DNA of 64,000 nucleotides from Sabellastarte sp. h YS-2021 (taxonomy: Eukaryota; Annelida; Polychaeta; Sabellida; Sabellidae). Shown here piece by piece: positions 9,700 through 20,759 of this stretch (positions are counted from its first letter, which is position 1; the number at the start of each line of letters is the position of its first letter). The position numbers were made by a program, and so were the translations under genes. Under the pieces are notes generated by a model. The model saw nothing but the letters and a program-made list of their open reading frames with translations, was not told the origin of the DNA and ran no database searches. The stretch spans positions 19,527,464 through 19,591,463 of the forward strand of contig OZ024929.1 in assembly GCA_964017235.1 (NCBI GenBank), in the 5' to 3' direction.

Positions 9700-10070
9700 A
9701 GGTGTGGTGCTTGAAACAGTTGGATCTCCAATCATAGTGGTCATAGTGACAATATCTTCACTTCAACGTCCAAGTGACAAATGAGGTGTGCAGCTCCTTA
9801 TCTAGTCCCCCTGATATGACATCATTTGCCCTCTTCAGATTGGTCTATTTGGCCTGTGATGTCATTGTGACGTCATCTGTTAAGGTTACTGGGATTCCCT
9901 AGCAACACATTTTTCAACCCGAAAATTCCAGAACCACATTTCCATTTTCCAAGTCATGTGACCCTGTTGCTACACACCTTGTTGCTGCACCCTGTAACTG
10001 TCAATCATCCACCGCCCACTCAAGGTCATGTGATTAAATACTGCAATCTGATTACTATTGTGCATGGTAT
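9700..10070. other. no gene recognised
   Basis: Non-coding DNA of moderate GC with several TGACGTCA/TGACATCA-like words (for example TGATGTCATTGTGACGTCAT at about 9858-9877). Their number is curious but no function can be claimed. Confidence 0.4.
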
Positions 10071-10074
10071 ATTC

Positions 10075-10330
10075 TTCTGATATGGAATGATCAACCTGAT
10101 GATGTACACATAGTCAAATCTCTCTCTTCATACACAAAGAAATTAAAAACCTATCTCTTTGCAAAAGCATACCCGCCCTAGTCTTTTGGTCTTGTCCCAG
10201 TCTTTCTGCATGGCACTGACCCCTGTGATGTTTCTGGCTTATTGATCATGTATAATTTTTTGGTATTATGGTATGTCAATAGATGGAGATTAAGCGCCAT
10301 GAAAGTAATGTCAGAGTTAGAATAGTTTAC
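10075..10330 (+). mobile_element. CR1/L2-like LINE, 3'-terminal fragment
   Basis: This matches the end of the LINE at 46650-50832. It has the codons for a KLKTYLFAKAYPP-like C-terminus at about 10142-10180, then a 3' untranslated tail with the shared block GATTAAGCGCCATGAAAGTA (about 10287-10306) and a degenerate GTTAGAAT end. It is strongly 5'-truncated, the usual result of target-primed reverse transcription. Confidence 0.8.
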
Positions 10331-11786
10331 CTCACTTTGGATAATAAGCTTCATTGTCATTCAAAACTGCATACTCCTTGGGTGTTAACCGCCTTGGTAT
10401 CAGTGCCTTGGGGTGAAAATCATAATTATTGATATTTAAATTATTCCAGTCAAAAATTTATACCCGAGGATGTGTTTTGTAACATGGCGCTGAAGGTTGG
10501 TCCCTGGTCAGATTAGTAAAATATTGTATCTCAATTACCCTTGCCCCAGAATGAGAGGGGCACATAAATTGTAAACTAAAAAAATCTGGTTCCTGCTTAT
10601 AGGCAAACTGTGGTAAGTGATTATTTGCCTGATATAATTTGCTTTCTGCAAATTGTATTTCGACTGTATGAAGTTTATATCAGTCTCATCAGAGGCTATG
10701 CAAAATCCTGGTCCATGGGTCCCTAAGGTAGTTTTTGGGAATTAGGGGGACACCTCTGCTGCAAACCGGTTTTTAACTGGTTCTGAACTGGGTCACCACT
10801 GGTTTAACGTATGTGAACCACTGGTACAGCCGGTTCTGTTGGGTAGGACCATATAAACCCATTTTTAAAATTTTTATTAATTAAATTGGGTCTTTTTATT
10901 TGAGATTAAGTATTATAACTTATGATTTTTATATATGCTTATAGTATTGTATATATGACCTTTATGTTTGTGTCATGAATCAATGAAAATGCATAAAACC
11001 AGTTGGGTATATTTTAATACTTATCATAATAAATTTATTATGGTATAAATAATTATTTTTTATTTAAAAATAATTTTTAATATGTTTTATACTGGCTACA
11101 AAAAATAGGTAGGTTAATAAACAGTTCAATGTACTATAATTTCAAACTTTGTGGTTGTGTATGTCCATGCCCCATTAGTTGGTGGTGCAGGTCGGAATAA
11201 CTTTCTAGGCGATGTAACAATGTAGGCCTTGTTTTTTTCCTACTACAGATGGCCTCATATGTTTGGTTATCGATGGTGAGGTTTGATGGTTTTTGGATGT
11301 GACTTGTTTGTGCTACTAATGTTATTTTAAGTTCTGGTTTTGTAAATATATTTTTGATTAAATTTAATAGAGTCAGTGGGGGCTCTTTGGCTTCATTTCT
11401 ATGTTAAGTTTGGCTTTCTGTTTCTGGTGATTTGTTGATCCTCGAGTCGGCATTCTAGACCTGTCTTCTCTTGAGGTGATTGGTTCAATGTGACCAATGT
11501 CCAAACTACAGATCGTGTCATCCCTGATGTAATTTTGCCTCAGAGTGATCAGGTGGTCTTCTCTGGTGCAGGAGTCGCAGGAGTGTCCCTCTGTCTGGGT
11601 TCCTTCATTTTTTGTGACTGTTAGAGGTATATATCCTATTTGTGTGGATGGTTTAGGGGTAATTTTGAATAGTAGTTTGGCTTCATCATTAATGCTGTGG
11701 GTAGTGGCTACTTGTGTATTACCTTCCTCTAAGTTGAATAGTGAACCAAGTTTGTTCAGTAAAGTGAGAATAGAAGTAAAGTTATC
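10331..11786. other. no gene recognised; probable leader side of the gypsy element
   Basis: AT-rich DNA with no supported coding region. Near 10760-10850 are several ACTGGTT/AACCGGTT-like words. The stretch 11380-11786 directly precedes the gypsy gag start and is probably its leader, but I found no sequence matching the 3' LTR beginning TGTCGTG, so a 5' LTR is not identified. TGGTGCAGGAGTCG at about 11563 could be a primer-binding site; this is speculative. Confidence 0.4.
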
Positions 11787-13798
11787 ATGTCTAGGAAGAG
11801 TGATTCAGGGTCTGACACAGATTCTGTATATGACATGCCAAGTGGTAAATGGGTAGTTACTGACAAAGTTAGAGGTACTTCCGAAGGAGTACAAAAGAGT
11901 CAGACCAAATCAAAGAAATCTGTCCATGCAACAGTTAACTTAGGGGTAGGGTGCCTCAGAATACACAGAAAAATCAATACTATTCAGGTAGATATCCATC
12001 AGAATACTATGATGATAGGGAATATACTTTTCCAAAAGAAAGGTCTAGATTGTCACCTGAGGAACATGATATTGAGAGAGAGAAGGTTTTTCCACAAGAA
12101 CGGTCAAACTATACACCATTTAGGTATGATACTGATGTATTGGATGAACCTTATTATTATAGAGGTCAGCAAAGGGTTAGGTCTCCACCAAGGTTAGGTT
12201 ATGTAAGGGGCGGGCCTCATTATTATGGTGATAAGTATGAAGTCAAGTCCCCATATGATCAAGGCTATGTGAGGTCACAAAGAGAATATTACAAACCTAG
12301 TTACTCTGATAGGGTACAAGAGTCCTATGCCTCTCCCCCAAGGGCAGGTTATGTTAGGACACCAAAGTACAATAGGTCTTTAGGTGTTACCAATGATCAA
12401 AGCTTTGGTTCTAGTAGACAGTTCAAGAAGTGTCCATCCTATGATGGGAAAAGTAGTTTCAAAGATTTCGTGATTCAATTTGAGATGGTCAGTGAATTTA
12501 ACAATTGGAACATTGAAATAATGGCTCCACAGCTTGCTTTGTCACTGAAAGATCAGACTGTAGCAGTTTTACCAGATCTAGATTTCTCACACAGAAGACA
12601 TTACCCTAGTTTAGTGGAAGCTTTAAAAGCAAGGTTTGAACCTGAAAATCAATACTATTCAGGTAGATATCCATCAGAATACTATGATGATAGGGAATAC
12701 ACTTTTCCAAAAGAAAGGTCTAGATTGTCACCTGAGGAACATGATATTGAGAGAGAGGAAGGCTTTTCCACAAGAACGATCAAACTATACACCATTTAGG
12801 TATGATACTGATGTATTGGATGAACCTTATTATTATAGAGGTGGCTAGGTCTCCACCAATACAACTCCATAGGGCAAAGCTGAAATCTAGATTTAGGAGA
12901 GAGAATAAACCTGTACCACAACTAGCCCAAGATATAAGAAGATTAGTGAGGGATGCAAACCCAGGTGTTCCATTAGAAATCAGAGAAAACATGGCAAATG
13001 ATAGTTTTCTTGATGCTTTAAATGATAGGGAATTGGAGTTGTCAGTTTTTCAAAGTCAACCCAAAAGTTTACAAGATGCTTTGAGGATAGCACTTGAAAT
13101 TGAAGCTTTTTATAGGAGTAGGGAGAAAAGGGTGCCTTTAAGGTCAGTTAAACAGAACAGTGAAAGTTCACTTGTTCAAAATGATGAATTAGTTCAATCT
13201 CTTCAGTTAAGGATTTCAAAACTTGAGGAAGAACTAAAATCTGTTCATGTGTCAAAATCTGAGACAAATAGTGTTCCACAGTTTAGGAATAAAACACAGA
13301 AAACTAACAAGTCAAAAGTGGTGTGTTTTTATTGTGATAAACCTAGGCACATTGCCAAAAACTGTCACAAAAAATACTTTGACAAGAAAAAGAAACAAGA
13401 TGAAACTTCAAAACATTCAAAAGCTAGAGTAGGGGGTCATATGTCAGCTGATTGTTCAGAGGGACCCAAACTGAACTCTTGTAATGATGGATTGTATTTA
13501 CCTTGTTCCATTTCTGGGGTAAAAGTGAACTGTTTGATTGACACAGGTGCAAATACAAGTATCATTCACCCAAAGAAATACTATTCCATACCAGAAAGAT
13601 CTAGGGCAAACTTACAAACAGTAACAAGTAATATCAGATTGGCAGATGGGGGGAAAATTCAACCACTGGGTGAGGTTATCTTACCACTGTTTATTCCTGA
13701 TGTAGGAACATTGTATCAAAACTTTTTGGTTGCAGAAACTAATGAACCTTTAGTATTAGGTTGTGATTTTTCCACAAACACCAATGTGTTATTGACTT
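11787..13798 (+). pseudogene. gypsy gag and aspartic protease region
   Basis: Gag probably starts at the Met codon at 11787 (MSRKSDSGSD) and shifts frame near 11945 into 11951-12799. The Tyr/Arg-rich N-terminal part is followed by a capsid-like region (SFKDFVIQFEMVSEFNNW, LVEALKARFEPEN). There, an inserted duplicate of about 210 bp breaks the reading frame. Capsid sequence resumes in the frame from 12802: KLKSRFRRENKPVPQLAQDI, then a CCHC knuckle CFYCDKPRHIAKNC (Arg where Gly is usual). The protease follows with CLIDTGANTSIIHPKKY and LVLGCDF. The product cannot be made intact because of the duplication and frameshifts. Confidence 0.85.
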
Positions 13799-13904
13799 GA
13801 CAAACAATGCACTTCAGATAGAGGGGAAAACAGTTGATTGTTACTATTCCTTCAACTAGTGAAATGATTGTGGGTGGTGTTTTAACAATCCTGACAAAGA
13901 CATA

Positions 13905-15491
13905 TTGCCAAAATGTGCTTTGCTTGAAGGTTCTGACAAATTGTTAGAAAATAAACACATATTGGTGGCTAGGTCTTTAGTGAATTTAAGGGCAGATATA
14001 ACACCTGTTAGGGTGTTAAATCCACATGATCAACCAAGACAGTTATTCAAAGAGACAGTTTTAGGGTCTTGTGAGATAGTTGAACAGGTTCCAACTGATG
14101 TTCAAAGTTGTAGTAAACTGAATCAAATGAATACAAACACTGAGACTTCTTCAATACCAGAACATTTTCAAAGTTTGTTGGCCAAATGTCAACCATTGCT
14201 TTCAGTCAAACAACAGCAAGAAGTAGGAAGTTTAGTGCTTGATTATAGAGATATATTTGCAAAATCAAAATCTGATCTAGGAAGAGCGACCTAGGAGAGT
14301 CCCTTTGGCAAAACAAAAAGTTGAGAGGGAGGAAGTTAGTAAAATGTTAGACACAGGCATAATAACACCTTCTTGTAGCCCATGGTCATCACCAATTGTG
14401 TTAGTTACCAAGAAAGATGGGTCTTGTAGATTTTGTATTGACTATAGGAAGTTAAACAGTGTCACTATTAAGGACCCATACAGTTTACCCAGTCTAAATG
14501 ACTGCAGTCATTACATGGGTCAAAGTGGTTTAACACATTGGATCTGGCCAGTGGTTATTGGCAGATGGAGGTTGATCCTAAAGATAGGCCAAAGACAGCA
14601 TTTACCTGCCAAAGTGGATTATTTGAGTTCAATGTCATGCCATTTGGGTTAACTAATGCTCTGAGCTCGTTCGAACATCTATTTGGAAAAAGTTTTATCA
14701 GGGTTACAGTATGACATTTGTTTACTGTATTCAGATAATATTATCATAAAGAGTCAGACATTTGAAGAACACTTAGTTAATCTGAGGAAAGTGTTTGACA
14801 GGCAAAGGTCATCTAACTTGAAATTGTACTATATTTCAACATAAAGTTGAATTCTTAGGCCATATAGTTTCAGAAGAGGGGATATCGACTAACCCAAAGA
14901 AAATAGATTCAGTTAAGAATTGGCCAAAGCCAGTTACTGTGAAACAAGTAAGAAGTTTTCTCGGATTATGTTCCTATTACAGGAAATTTATCTTAAACTT
15001 CTCATTGATCGCGAAACCCCTGACAACATTGACAGAAAAAGATGTCAAATTTTTTGGTCATCAGATTGTGATCAAGCATTTGAGAAATTGAAAACTTGTT
15101 TGGTCAATACTCCCATTCTAGTTTATCCTGACTTGACAAAGCCATTTATACTTGACACTGACTTTTGACAAAAAGTGAAAGAAATTACTGTGTCACAAGG
15201 CGTGAATTACTTGCAGTCGTTGATTCCATAAAACACTTTCATACCTATTTCTATGGTACAAAGTTTGTTATACGTACTGATCATGGTTCATTGAGGTGGT
15301 TAGTAAACTTTAAGAATCTTGAAGGTCAACTTTGTCGCTGGTCAGAGTTTTTGGCAGTCTGTGACTATGAGATAGTTCATCGTAGTGGCAAGTCACATTG
15401 CAATGCTGATGCATTGTCAAGAAGACCATGTGAACTTTGTAGATATTGTGACAGGGTAGAAAGTAAGGACAAAGCTTATCAAACAAATTAA
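13905..15491 (+). pseudogene. gypsy reverse transcriptase and RNase H region
   Basis: Fragments in several frames. 13905-14294 is the pre-RT connection. 14305-14500 gives VLVTKKDGSCRFCIDYRKLN. 14520-14660 reads, partly in another frame, through GYWQMEVDPKDRPKTAF and MPFGLTNA. Near 14725 the expected YLDD box reads YSDN, so the second catalytic Asp is lost. Later pieces include FLGLCSYYRKF-like sequence at about 14957. RNase H at 15050-15491 contains FWSSDCDQAFEKLK, TRRELLAVVDSIKHF, IRTDHGSLRWL and the C-terminal HRSGKSHCNADALSRRP. A TGA at about 15166 and other frame breaks disable it. Confidence 0.88.
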
Positions 15492-15699
15492 GGCCATGTT
15501 GTCATCAGCAGTCTCAAGGTAGTGACGATATTGCTAATAGGGTTACTGGTGCAAACAATTTTCAAAAGTCTGAAACCTTACCAAGTATAAGGTATGATTC
15601 TTCTGAAATGAAAGAGCCTTTAACTCTAAATAGTTGTAAAAATGTCAGACAAGAAACCTTTACAGCTGAGTCATGGCTTCAAAGCAATAAGTCTGAGCA

Positions 15700-17060
15700 A
15701 AGAAAGGACAAGGATCTAAAACTTATCATTGAATAGAAACTAAAGGACACAAGGCCAACTTGGCAGGATATATCTAATAGAGGTATCAATTTGAAGAATA
15801 ACTGGTCACAATGGAATAGATTGATTCTTAAGGACAATGTTTTGTACAGGGAGTGTTTTGATCCAAGGGTCAAACAACCTGTTTTGCAATTAGTCATTCC
15901 ACCTTCTGTGAAGGAAGATTTATTTTCCCAATTGCACAAGCAAAGGTGGTCAGGTCACCTAGGTATCAAAAGAACTTTAGGGCGAGCTCCTTGGGAAATA
16001 AATATATTTTGGTTGTGAGTGATTACTTCACAAAGTGGGTTGAGGCATATCCTATGCCCAATCAAGAAACAGTGACTATTCCAAATGTTTTGGTCAATGA
16101 GTTCATAAGTAGGTTTGGGCTACCATTACTCCTACATTCTGACCAAGGGTCCCAGTTTGAATCTAGTTTGTTCCAGGAACTTTGTTCATTGCTTGACAAT
16201 GATAAGACAAGGACAGCTGCCTACCATCCTCAGAGTGATGGACTAGTTGAGAGGTTTAACTTGACCTTAGAAAATATGTTGAGTAAATACATTGCTACTG
16301 ATCAGAGGGATTGGGACAGTCATCTTCCAATGTTGATGTTGGCTTATAGGTTTTCCATTCATAAATCAACAGGTCAAACACCAGCAGCTATGATGTTTGG
16401 GCGGGAGGTTACCCTACCTATTGACTTATTGCTAGGGTCATTCCCAGATCAAAAACACAGGTCATCAGATTTGCCCTATCTTCATGAACTTAACGAAAAA
16501 TTGGAAGAAATTCATGAAATAGCATGGGAAAATTTAGAGAAATCTTGTGATAGGCAAAAGAGATTGTATGATCATCGTGCCAATGCACATAGTTACAATG
16601 TAGGAGATAGTGTTTTCTTGTTTGATCCAACTAAAAAGAAAGGTATTAGCCCAAAACTTCAATCTCGTTGGGTAGGCCCTTACTTAGTTGTTGGGAAATT
16701 ATCTGATCTCTTGTACAAAATTCAGTTAAGTCCACAGTCCAAAATAAAGATTGTCAAAGGTCAAAGTTGGGGTTTTACGTCCCGTTCAACAGCCAGAAAA
16801 TAAAGATTGTACATCATGACAGACTTAAGTTAGGGCACAGTAAGTCACAAAGCAGGGTTGAGACAACAGATGGAAGTGTATCTAATGGGTCAGATGAAGT
16901 AGCAGAATCTATTGAAAGTGATGCAGAAGTACCCAGTTTAAGTCCCAAGTCAAAAGTTTTAGAAACACATTGTAGTCCTAAGGCTAAATCTACAGTGTGT
17001 TACTACTCGTTCAGGGAGACGGGTGAGACTTCCTAAAAAGTTTAAAGATAGCATTTTATA
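15700..17060 (+). pseudogene. gypsy integrase, internally deleted
   Basis: The start of the HHCC zinc domain is present (LHKQRWSGHLGIKRTLGR, about 15940-15985), but the CxxC half and the first catalytic Asp are missing. The sequence jumps straight to GNKYILVVSDYFTKW. The second catalytic Asp (LLHSDQGSQFES) and the Glu (GLVERFN) remain at about 16135-16260, followed by TGQTPAAMMFGREVTLP. The C-terminal region is interrupted by a 42-bp SINE fragment (16755-16796) and then shifts frame. It ends at a TAA at 17058-17060 after the gypsy-typical basic tail RRVRLPKKFKDSIL. Confidence 0.88.
16755..16796 (-). mobile_element. SINE-A, 5'-truncated 42-bp insertion
   Basis: This matches only the 3' end of SINE-A in reverse orientation (GTTGGGGTTTTACGTCCCGT). 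It is flanked by a perfect 14-bp target-site duplication AAAATAAAGATTGT at 16741-16754 and 16797-16810. The duplication proves a separate retrotransposition event despite the tiny size. It disrupts the integrase C-terminus. Confidence 0.92.
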
Positions 17061-17097
17061 AATGTATATTACATGTTTGTTTCCTTTTTATATTTTA

Positions 17098-17670
17098 GTG
17101 CTCACTTCAATTGCAAGAGATGCAGTTTTACAACTGTAAGGAAAGATGTACTGGAGAGGCACGAGAAGGAGGACCACAACCGACTAGCACAGTGTGGGTT
17201 TGGTTGCAATTTTAAATTTCCAATACACAAGAAGTGCTTATTACGGGATCACCATAAGAAATGCCATTCTGGGTTGTTACATAAAGACCCAATTATGTGT
17301 CATTCTGACATGCCTAAGAGCAGGTTGAGGTCCCCTATTGGGACTGCTCCTACTGTTCAGGCAGGTAACTCATCATACAGGGGAACACCACCCAAAACAC
17401 CGACTATGTCGAATGTAGATAAGTTCGAATTTTTTTATTTGGCGGAGGATGACATTGATTGCAACAATAATGTCAGTGGTGTATCAAAGTTAAGAGGGGT
17501 CACCCAAAGGTGATGTATTGGATCCAGCTTCTCCAAGCCAGGCACCGATTCAGTGGAAACTAACTCCCATCGATGTGGATGTTGCCAAACCTCTATATAG
17601 TTTCCTGCCTTGGCCGTGCCGTTATACGGAGTACTACCTAAAGGACGACCCGAGGTTTCACCGGAGATAA
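17098..17670 (+). pseudogene. third ORF of gypsy element: C2H2-type zinc-finger protein
   Basis: After pol, a pyrimidine-rich stretch ending TATTTTAG (about 17084-17097) looks like a splice acceptor. From there the frame encodes HFNCKRCSFTTVRKDVLERH followed by EKEDH, a C-x2-C...H-x4-H finger, then a second Cys/His cluster (CGFGCNFKFPIHKKCLLRDH). A Ser/Pro/Thr-rich region follows and the frame closes at 17513. An overlapping frame starting near 17490 continues with WPCRYTEYYLKDDPRFHRR to a TAA at 17668-17670, so one frameshift probably splits a single ORF of about 190 codons. No signal peptide or membrane segment is seen, so this is not an envelope. Its job in the element is unknown. Confidence 0.65.
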
Positions 17671-17797
17671 TGTTTATTAATTGTATTGGTTATTGTGTAT
17701 TTTTCTATGAATAAAGATTGTTTTTTGTCATATTGTTTTAATGTGTTTGTTTTTCAGCTATGTTTGGGGACAAACCCTCTTTAGTTGGGAGGGGTAT

Positions 17798-18275
17798 TGT
17801 CGTGTATCGGTGATGCCGTGAATGCAAAGTTTCAACTATCGGCAACTGCCGGTAATTTCATGTCGTTAATCACATTAAATCACATTAAAAGTACATTTAT
17901 AACATTATGTTTGCTGCTTTATTACATTTCACATACTTTTTACCTGATTATATCTCTTCATTTAATCATAATTTGTTATTAAAGTTTTGAAGTGGGAGGA
18001 CAGGAAGTCAGCCATCTTTGCTACTGCAAAGGTTAAACATCTCAAGCTCTTGTCCAATCAGGTAAATGCCAAAGTTCAACAGGTCATTTGGGGATTTTAA
18101 TCCAATCACAAAAAATCCATTTTACTGCTAGACACTTGCTGACCCAGTTATTCCCTATAAAAGGGCCAACTTTGGCGTGTTTCTTCCTGGTTCACTTTCT
18201 CCCTAAGTAGACAGCACATCTGCAAGCATTAAAAGTCCCAAGACTGTCAAGATGCCCAGATCTGCACAAGAAGGG
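17798..18275 (+). repeat. 3' LTR of gypsy element
   Basis: The LTR begins TGTCGTG right after a purine tract (GGGAGGGG, about 17787-17794). It contains a TATA box in CCCTATAAAAGGG (18153-18165), a downstream start region and an ATTAAA candidate polyadenylation signal at about 18229. The right end is not exact; a CA at 18219-18220 or near 18268 would fit. No matching 5' copy was seen. Confidence 0.6.
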
Positions 18276-19600
18276 TGAGGTTTATTTTGTAAACATGGGT
18301 TAGAAGTAAAGGGGGAAAATTGATAGGCAAATGTCATGGATACAAGTTAAACTTTTCTTCTAACATGATCTAGGGAATTAAAGGGAGGGAAGTGGCCATC
18401 CACCAGTTATACTGGGTTGTACATATCTGTACATAGTGTTTGTTAGTTTGTTGAACCTAGAATAATTAAATAATGTGGGTTGAACTTGGCCTTTCAGGGA
18501 AATCATTCTAAATCTGAATAGACAATTTAGACAATTCATTATGTTTAGATCTTGATATTATAATATGAATCATTAATCAAATATTACTATTCATGTTGGA
18601 ACCATATTACCACCCTCGGCTCGCTACAATAGCACTTAATCTCTGTAAACTGCAGATTCTAAGACACAATATATTCATACAGTGTTCCAGAGTTGTGGGT
18701 GAGACCGAGAGGGAAAGAGACTAAGTTGGGAAACTAGAATTGAAAAGGTGGTTATATCTCCCAATATATCATTTTTCTATGTGTGAATGGTTTGCTATTG
18801 TACACATAACCACTCAACATAGCCAATACCACCTACAGTACAGTAATGATAAGCCACCCTGTATTTTCAGGCAACAGGGGGAGTGGTAAACTTCACACTG
18901 CTGAGGGCATCATGTCTTCCAAACTGTCTTACACAGGTCACGTTGAAGTTTTTGGTGAAAGATTAGTAGTGATAGGTTTCATCAAATTTCATTGAAAATT
19001 CAAACTACTGATAATCTGTTTATCATCATATATTAACCTTTAGCATTAGAAGAATAAGATAAGTCAGTAATATGCTGCTATGAAATACATATGTAAAATG
19101 ATATAAATAAAATGTTTTGCCATCTAGCAGGAAGTAGATAGTGCAAATGTGCCATTCCCTATGTGGTTGTACATAAATATCTCATTTTTTCTCCCGTTTT
19201 TATTGATGCTAGACACCATAAATACATATAAATTGGTGGTTTCGTTCATAACAGTCAGACACAAAAGCTATCAATTTTTCACATATAACTACTTCAAAGG
19301 GATTGTTTATGTCCCTCCTCAAACACCATCTATCAATGTGAAACATCAAATGTCTGGGATCTATCTCTATCCTGCGATAAAAAGAAAAAAAAATAATATT
19401 GAGGGCTACTGCTTATATTGGTTGCTAAATTGTATAGTTTATATGCATAATATCAACATCCCCCAGGGAGCCCATGACAGTAAAACACAGGATTGGGTTT
19501 TTAAAATTTATTCTGCTGTGTTTTTTTTTTTGCACATTATTATACTATCTTTACTTTATAATTCAACAAAATTTAACTTCTGACCACGACTGGAATTCAG
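18276..19600. other. mostly unassigned; short LINE-tail scrap
   Basis: AT-rich non-coding DNA. At 18628-18670 on the minus strand, TAGCACTTAATCTC and nearby bases match the 3' tail of the CR1/L2-like LINEs, so this is a small tail fragment. Nothing else was recognised. Confidence 0.45.
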
Positions 19601-19649
19601 GGCTTGCACCATCTCATTGAGTGTAGGCAAAGGCAACGTCAAATATTAA

Positions 19650-19791
19650 CCAAAGGTCAAGCAATTCACTATGACCTTAGAAACAAGAAAGTTCAAAGTG
19701 AAGACAAAGGAAAGGTTAACCCAAAGGTGAAGCAATTCGCTGTGACTTTGGGAACGAGAAAGGTCAAACTAAAAACAAAGGGGAAAGGCCT
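19650..19791. repeat. 71-bp tandem repeat, two units
   Basis: Units 19650-19720 and 19721-19791 both begin CCAAAGGT and share AAGCAATTC and ACAAAGG blocks. The repeat makes an open Lys-rich frame (19604-19891), which I regard as incidental. It lies just beyond the 3' end of YR copy 2 and may be part of its 3' untranslated region. Confidence 0.75.
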
Positions 19792-19999
19792 AAAACCATG
19801 GACAAAGCCAGGTAAGATGAGGTGGTGCAAGCCAAGAAATTTTCACTATGATTATAGACATGGAGAAAGGTGGAGAAAAGTGAGGGTGTAGTATGTAAAC
19901 CACTGAAATTTTAATATGAACAAGTAAAGATATTATTTGAAATATAAGGTAATTTGGGTGAAATTTAAGAGTATGTAGGCACCCAAACTCCAAGTAGGA

Positions 20000-20446
20000 T
20001 CAAGGATGTAGGGCAGCCTGAAATGCAAGGGAAACAAGAAAAGTGAGAGAGGGGGAGGAGGAAAAGTAGGACCAAATGGCATCAGACCTCCACGTACCAT
20101 GCTTCATTATATGCTCAAATTGGACTCCTTGTTTAAAAGCCCAGGAGGCTCCTGCCTGTCTCAAAGCATGAAACATGAGAGGGGGAGAAATGTTCAAAGC
20201 TATATTCTTCAAATGTTTCCTAGCGACAGAATCTGTTAGGGGGACCCACCTTGAAGGTTTGGATAGGACAAAAAGTGGATCATTAGAGCCCACCACAAAT
20301 TGTTGTGTCATGCTAGTAAGGGCAGCAATAGGATATAAAGGAGAAGAACCCAGCATAGGGAGAGGAATGGTGTGGGTAGTGTTGCGATCTTGGATTGTCT
20401 TGGACCATTTTAATAAGAGAACAGCACCAGTGTAAGAAACAAACAA
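20000..20446 (-). pseudogene. tyrosine recombinase, C-terminal part (YR copy 2)
   Basis: 148 codons covering the catalytic C-terminal half. The His-x-x-Arg is in FHALRQAG, the His in KHGTWRS and the presumed Tyr nucleophile in IWSYF. The block LLLKWSKTIQDR aligns with LLLKWSKTLQDR of copy 1. The region holding the first catalytic Arg and the N-terminal DNA-binding domain (toward 20760) is scrambled by frameshifts, so the enzyme is inactive. Confidence 0.9.
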
Positions 20447-20759
20447 GTCAGCGACTTCAGAAATAATTGTATTCGTTCATCTTTAAAGGGGTCAGTATTC
20501 AAACCATGGGAGATATGGAAAGCACTAATTGCTGCCAAATAATTTGTGATATTGGATTTAGACCATGAAAAGATAATAATATGTGTATATTCACCTGGCA
20601 GGGGGCAGCCCAGCCACCACCTGAAACAATATGAAATCAGTCCACATTCGTGTGTACTGCCTCAATGTAGCAGGCCTAAAACCATGCAGAATTCTGGCAG
20701 AGGTGGCCAGCTGAGCTGCCGAGCCCTGGAGATCTGAAAAACAGAGAACGAATTGTGTA

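Larger units (their letters stand above)
11787..18275 (+). mobile_element. Ty3/gypsy LTR retrotransposon (decayed)
   Basis: In order: gag with a CCHC knuckle, aspartic protease, reverse transcriptase, RNase H, integrase, a zinc-finger ORF in the env position, a polypurine tract and a 3' LTR. RT before integrase identifies Ty3/gypsy. Many lesions are visible: a gag segment duplication (11970 and 12645), several frameshifts and stops, loss of part of the integrase near 15985, and a 42-bp SINE scrap at 16755-16796. The 5' LTR was not found. The right end of the LTR is approximate. Confidence 0.85.

Noticed and set aside
9850-9880. CRE-like TGACGTCA sites
   Set aside because: Short words in non-coding DNA without an adjacent gene or promoter; not enough to call regulatory elements.
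11380-11786. 5' LTR of the gypsy element
   Set aside because: No stretch matching the 3' LTR start, its TATA region or its end was found there.
19604-19891. 95-codon Lys-rich ORF as a host gene
   Set aside because: It coincides with a 71-bp tandem repeat and has no domain; the open frame follows from the repeat.
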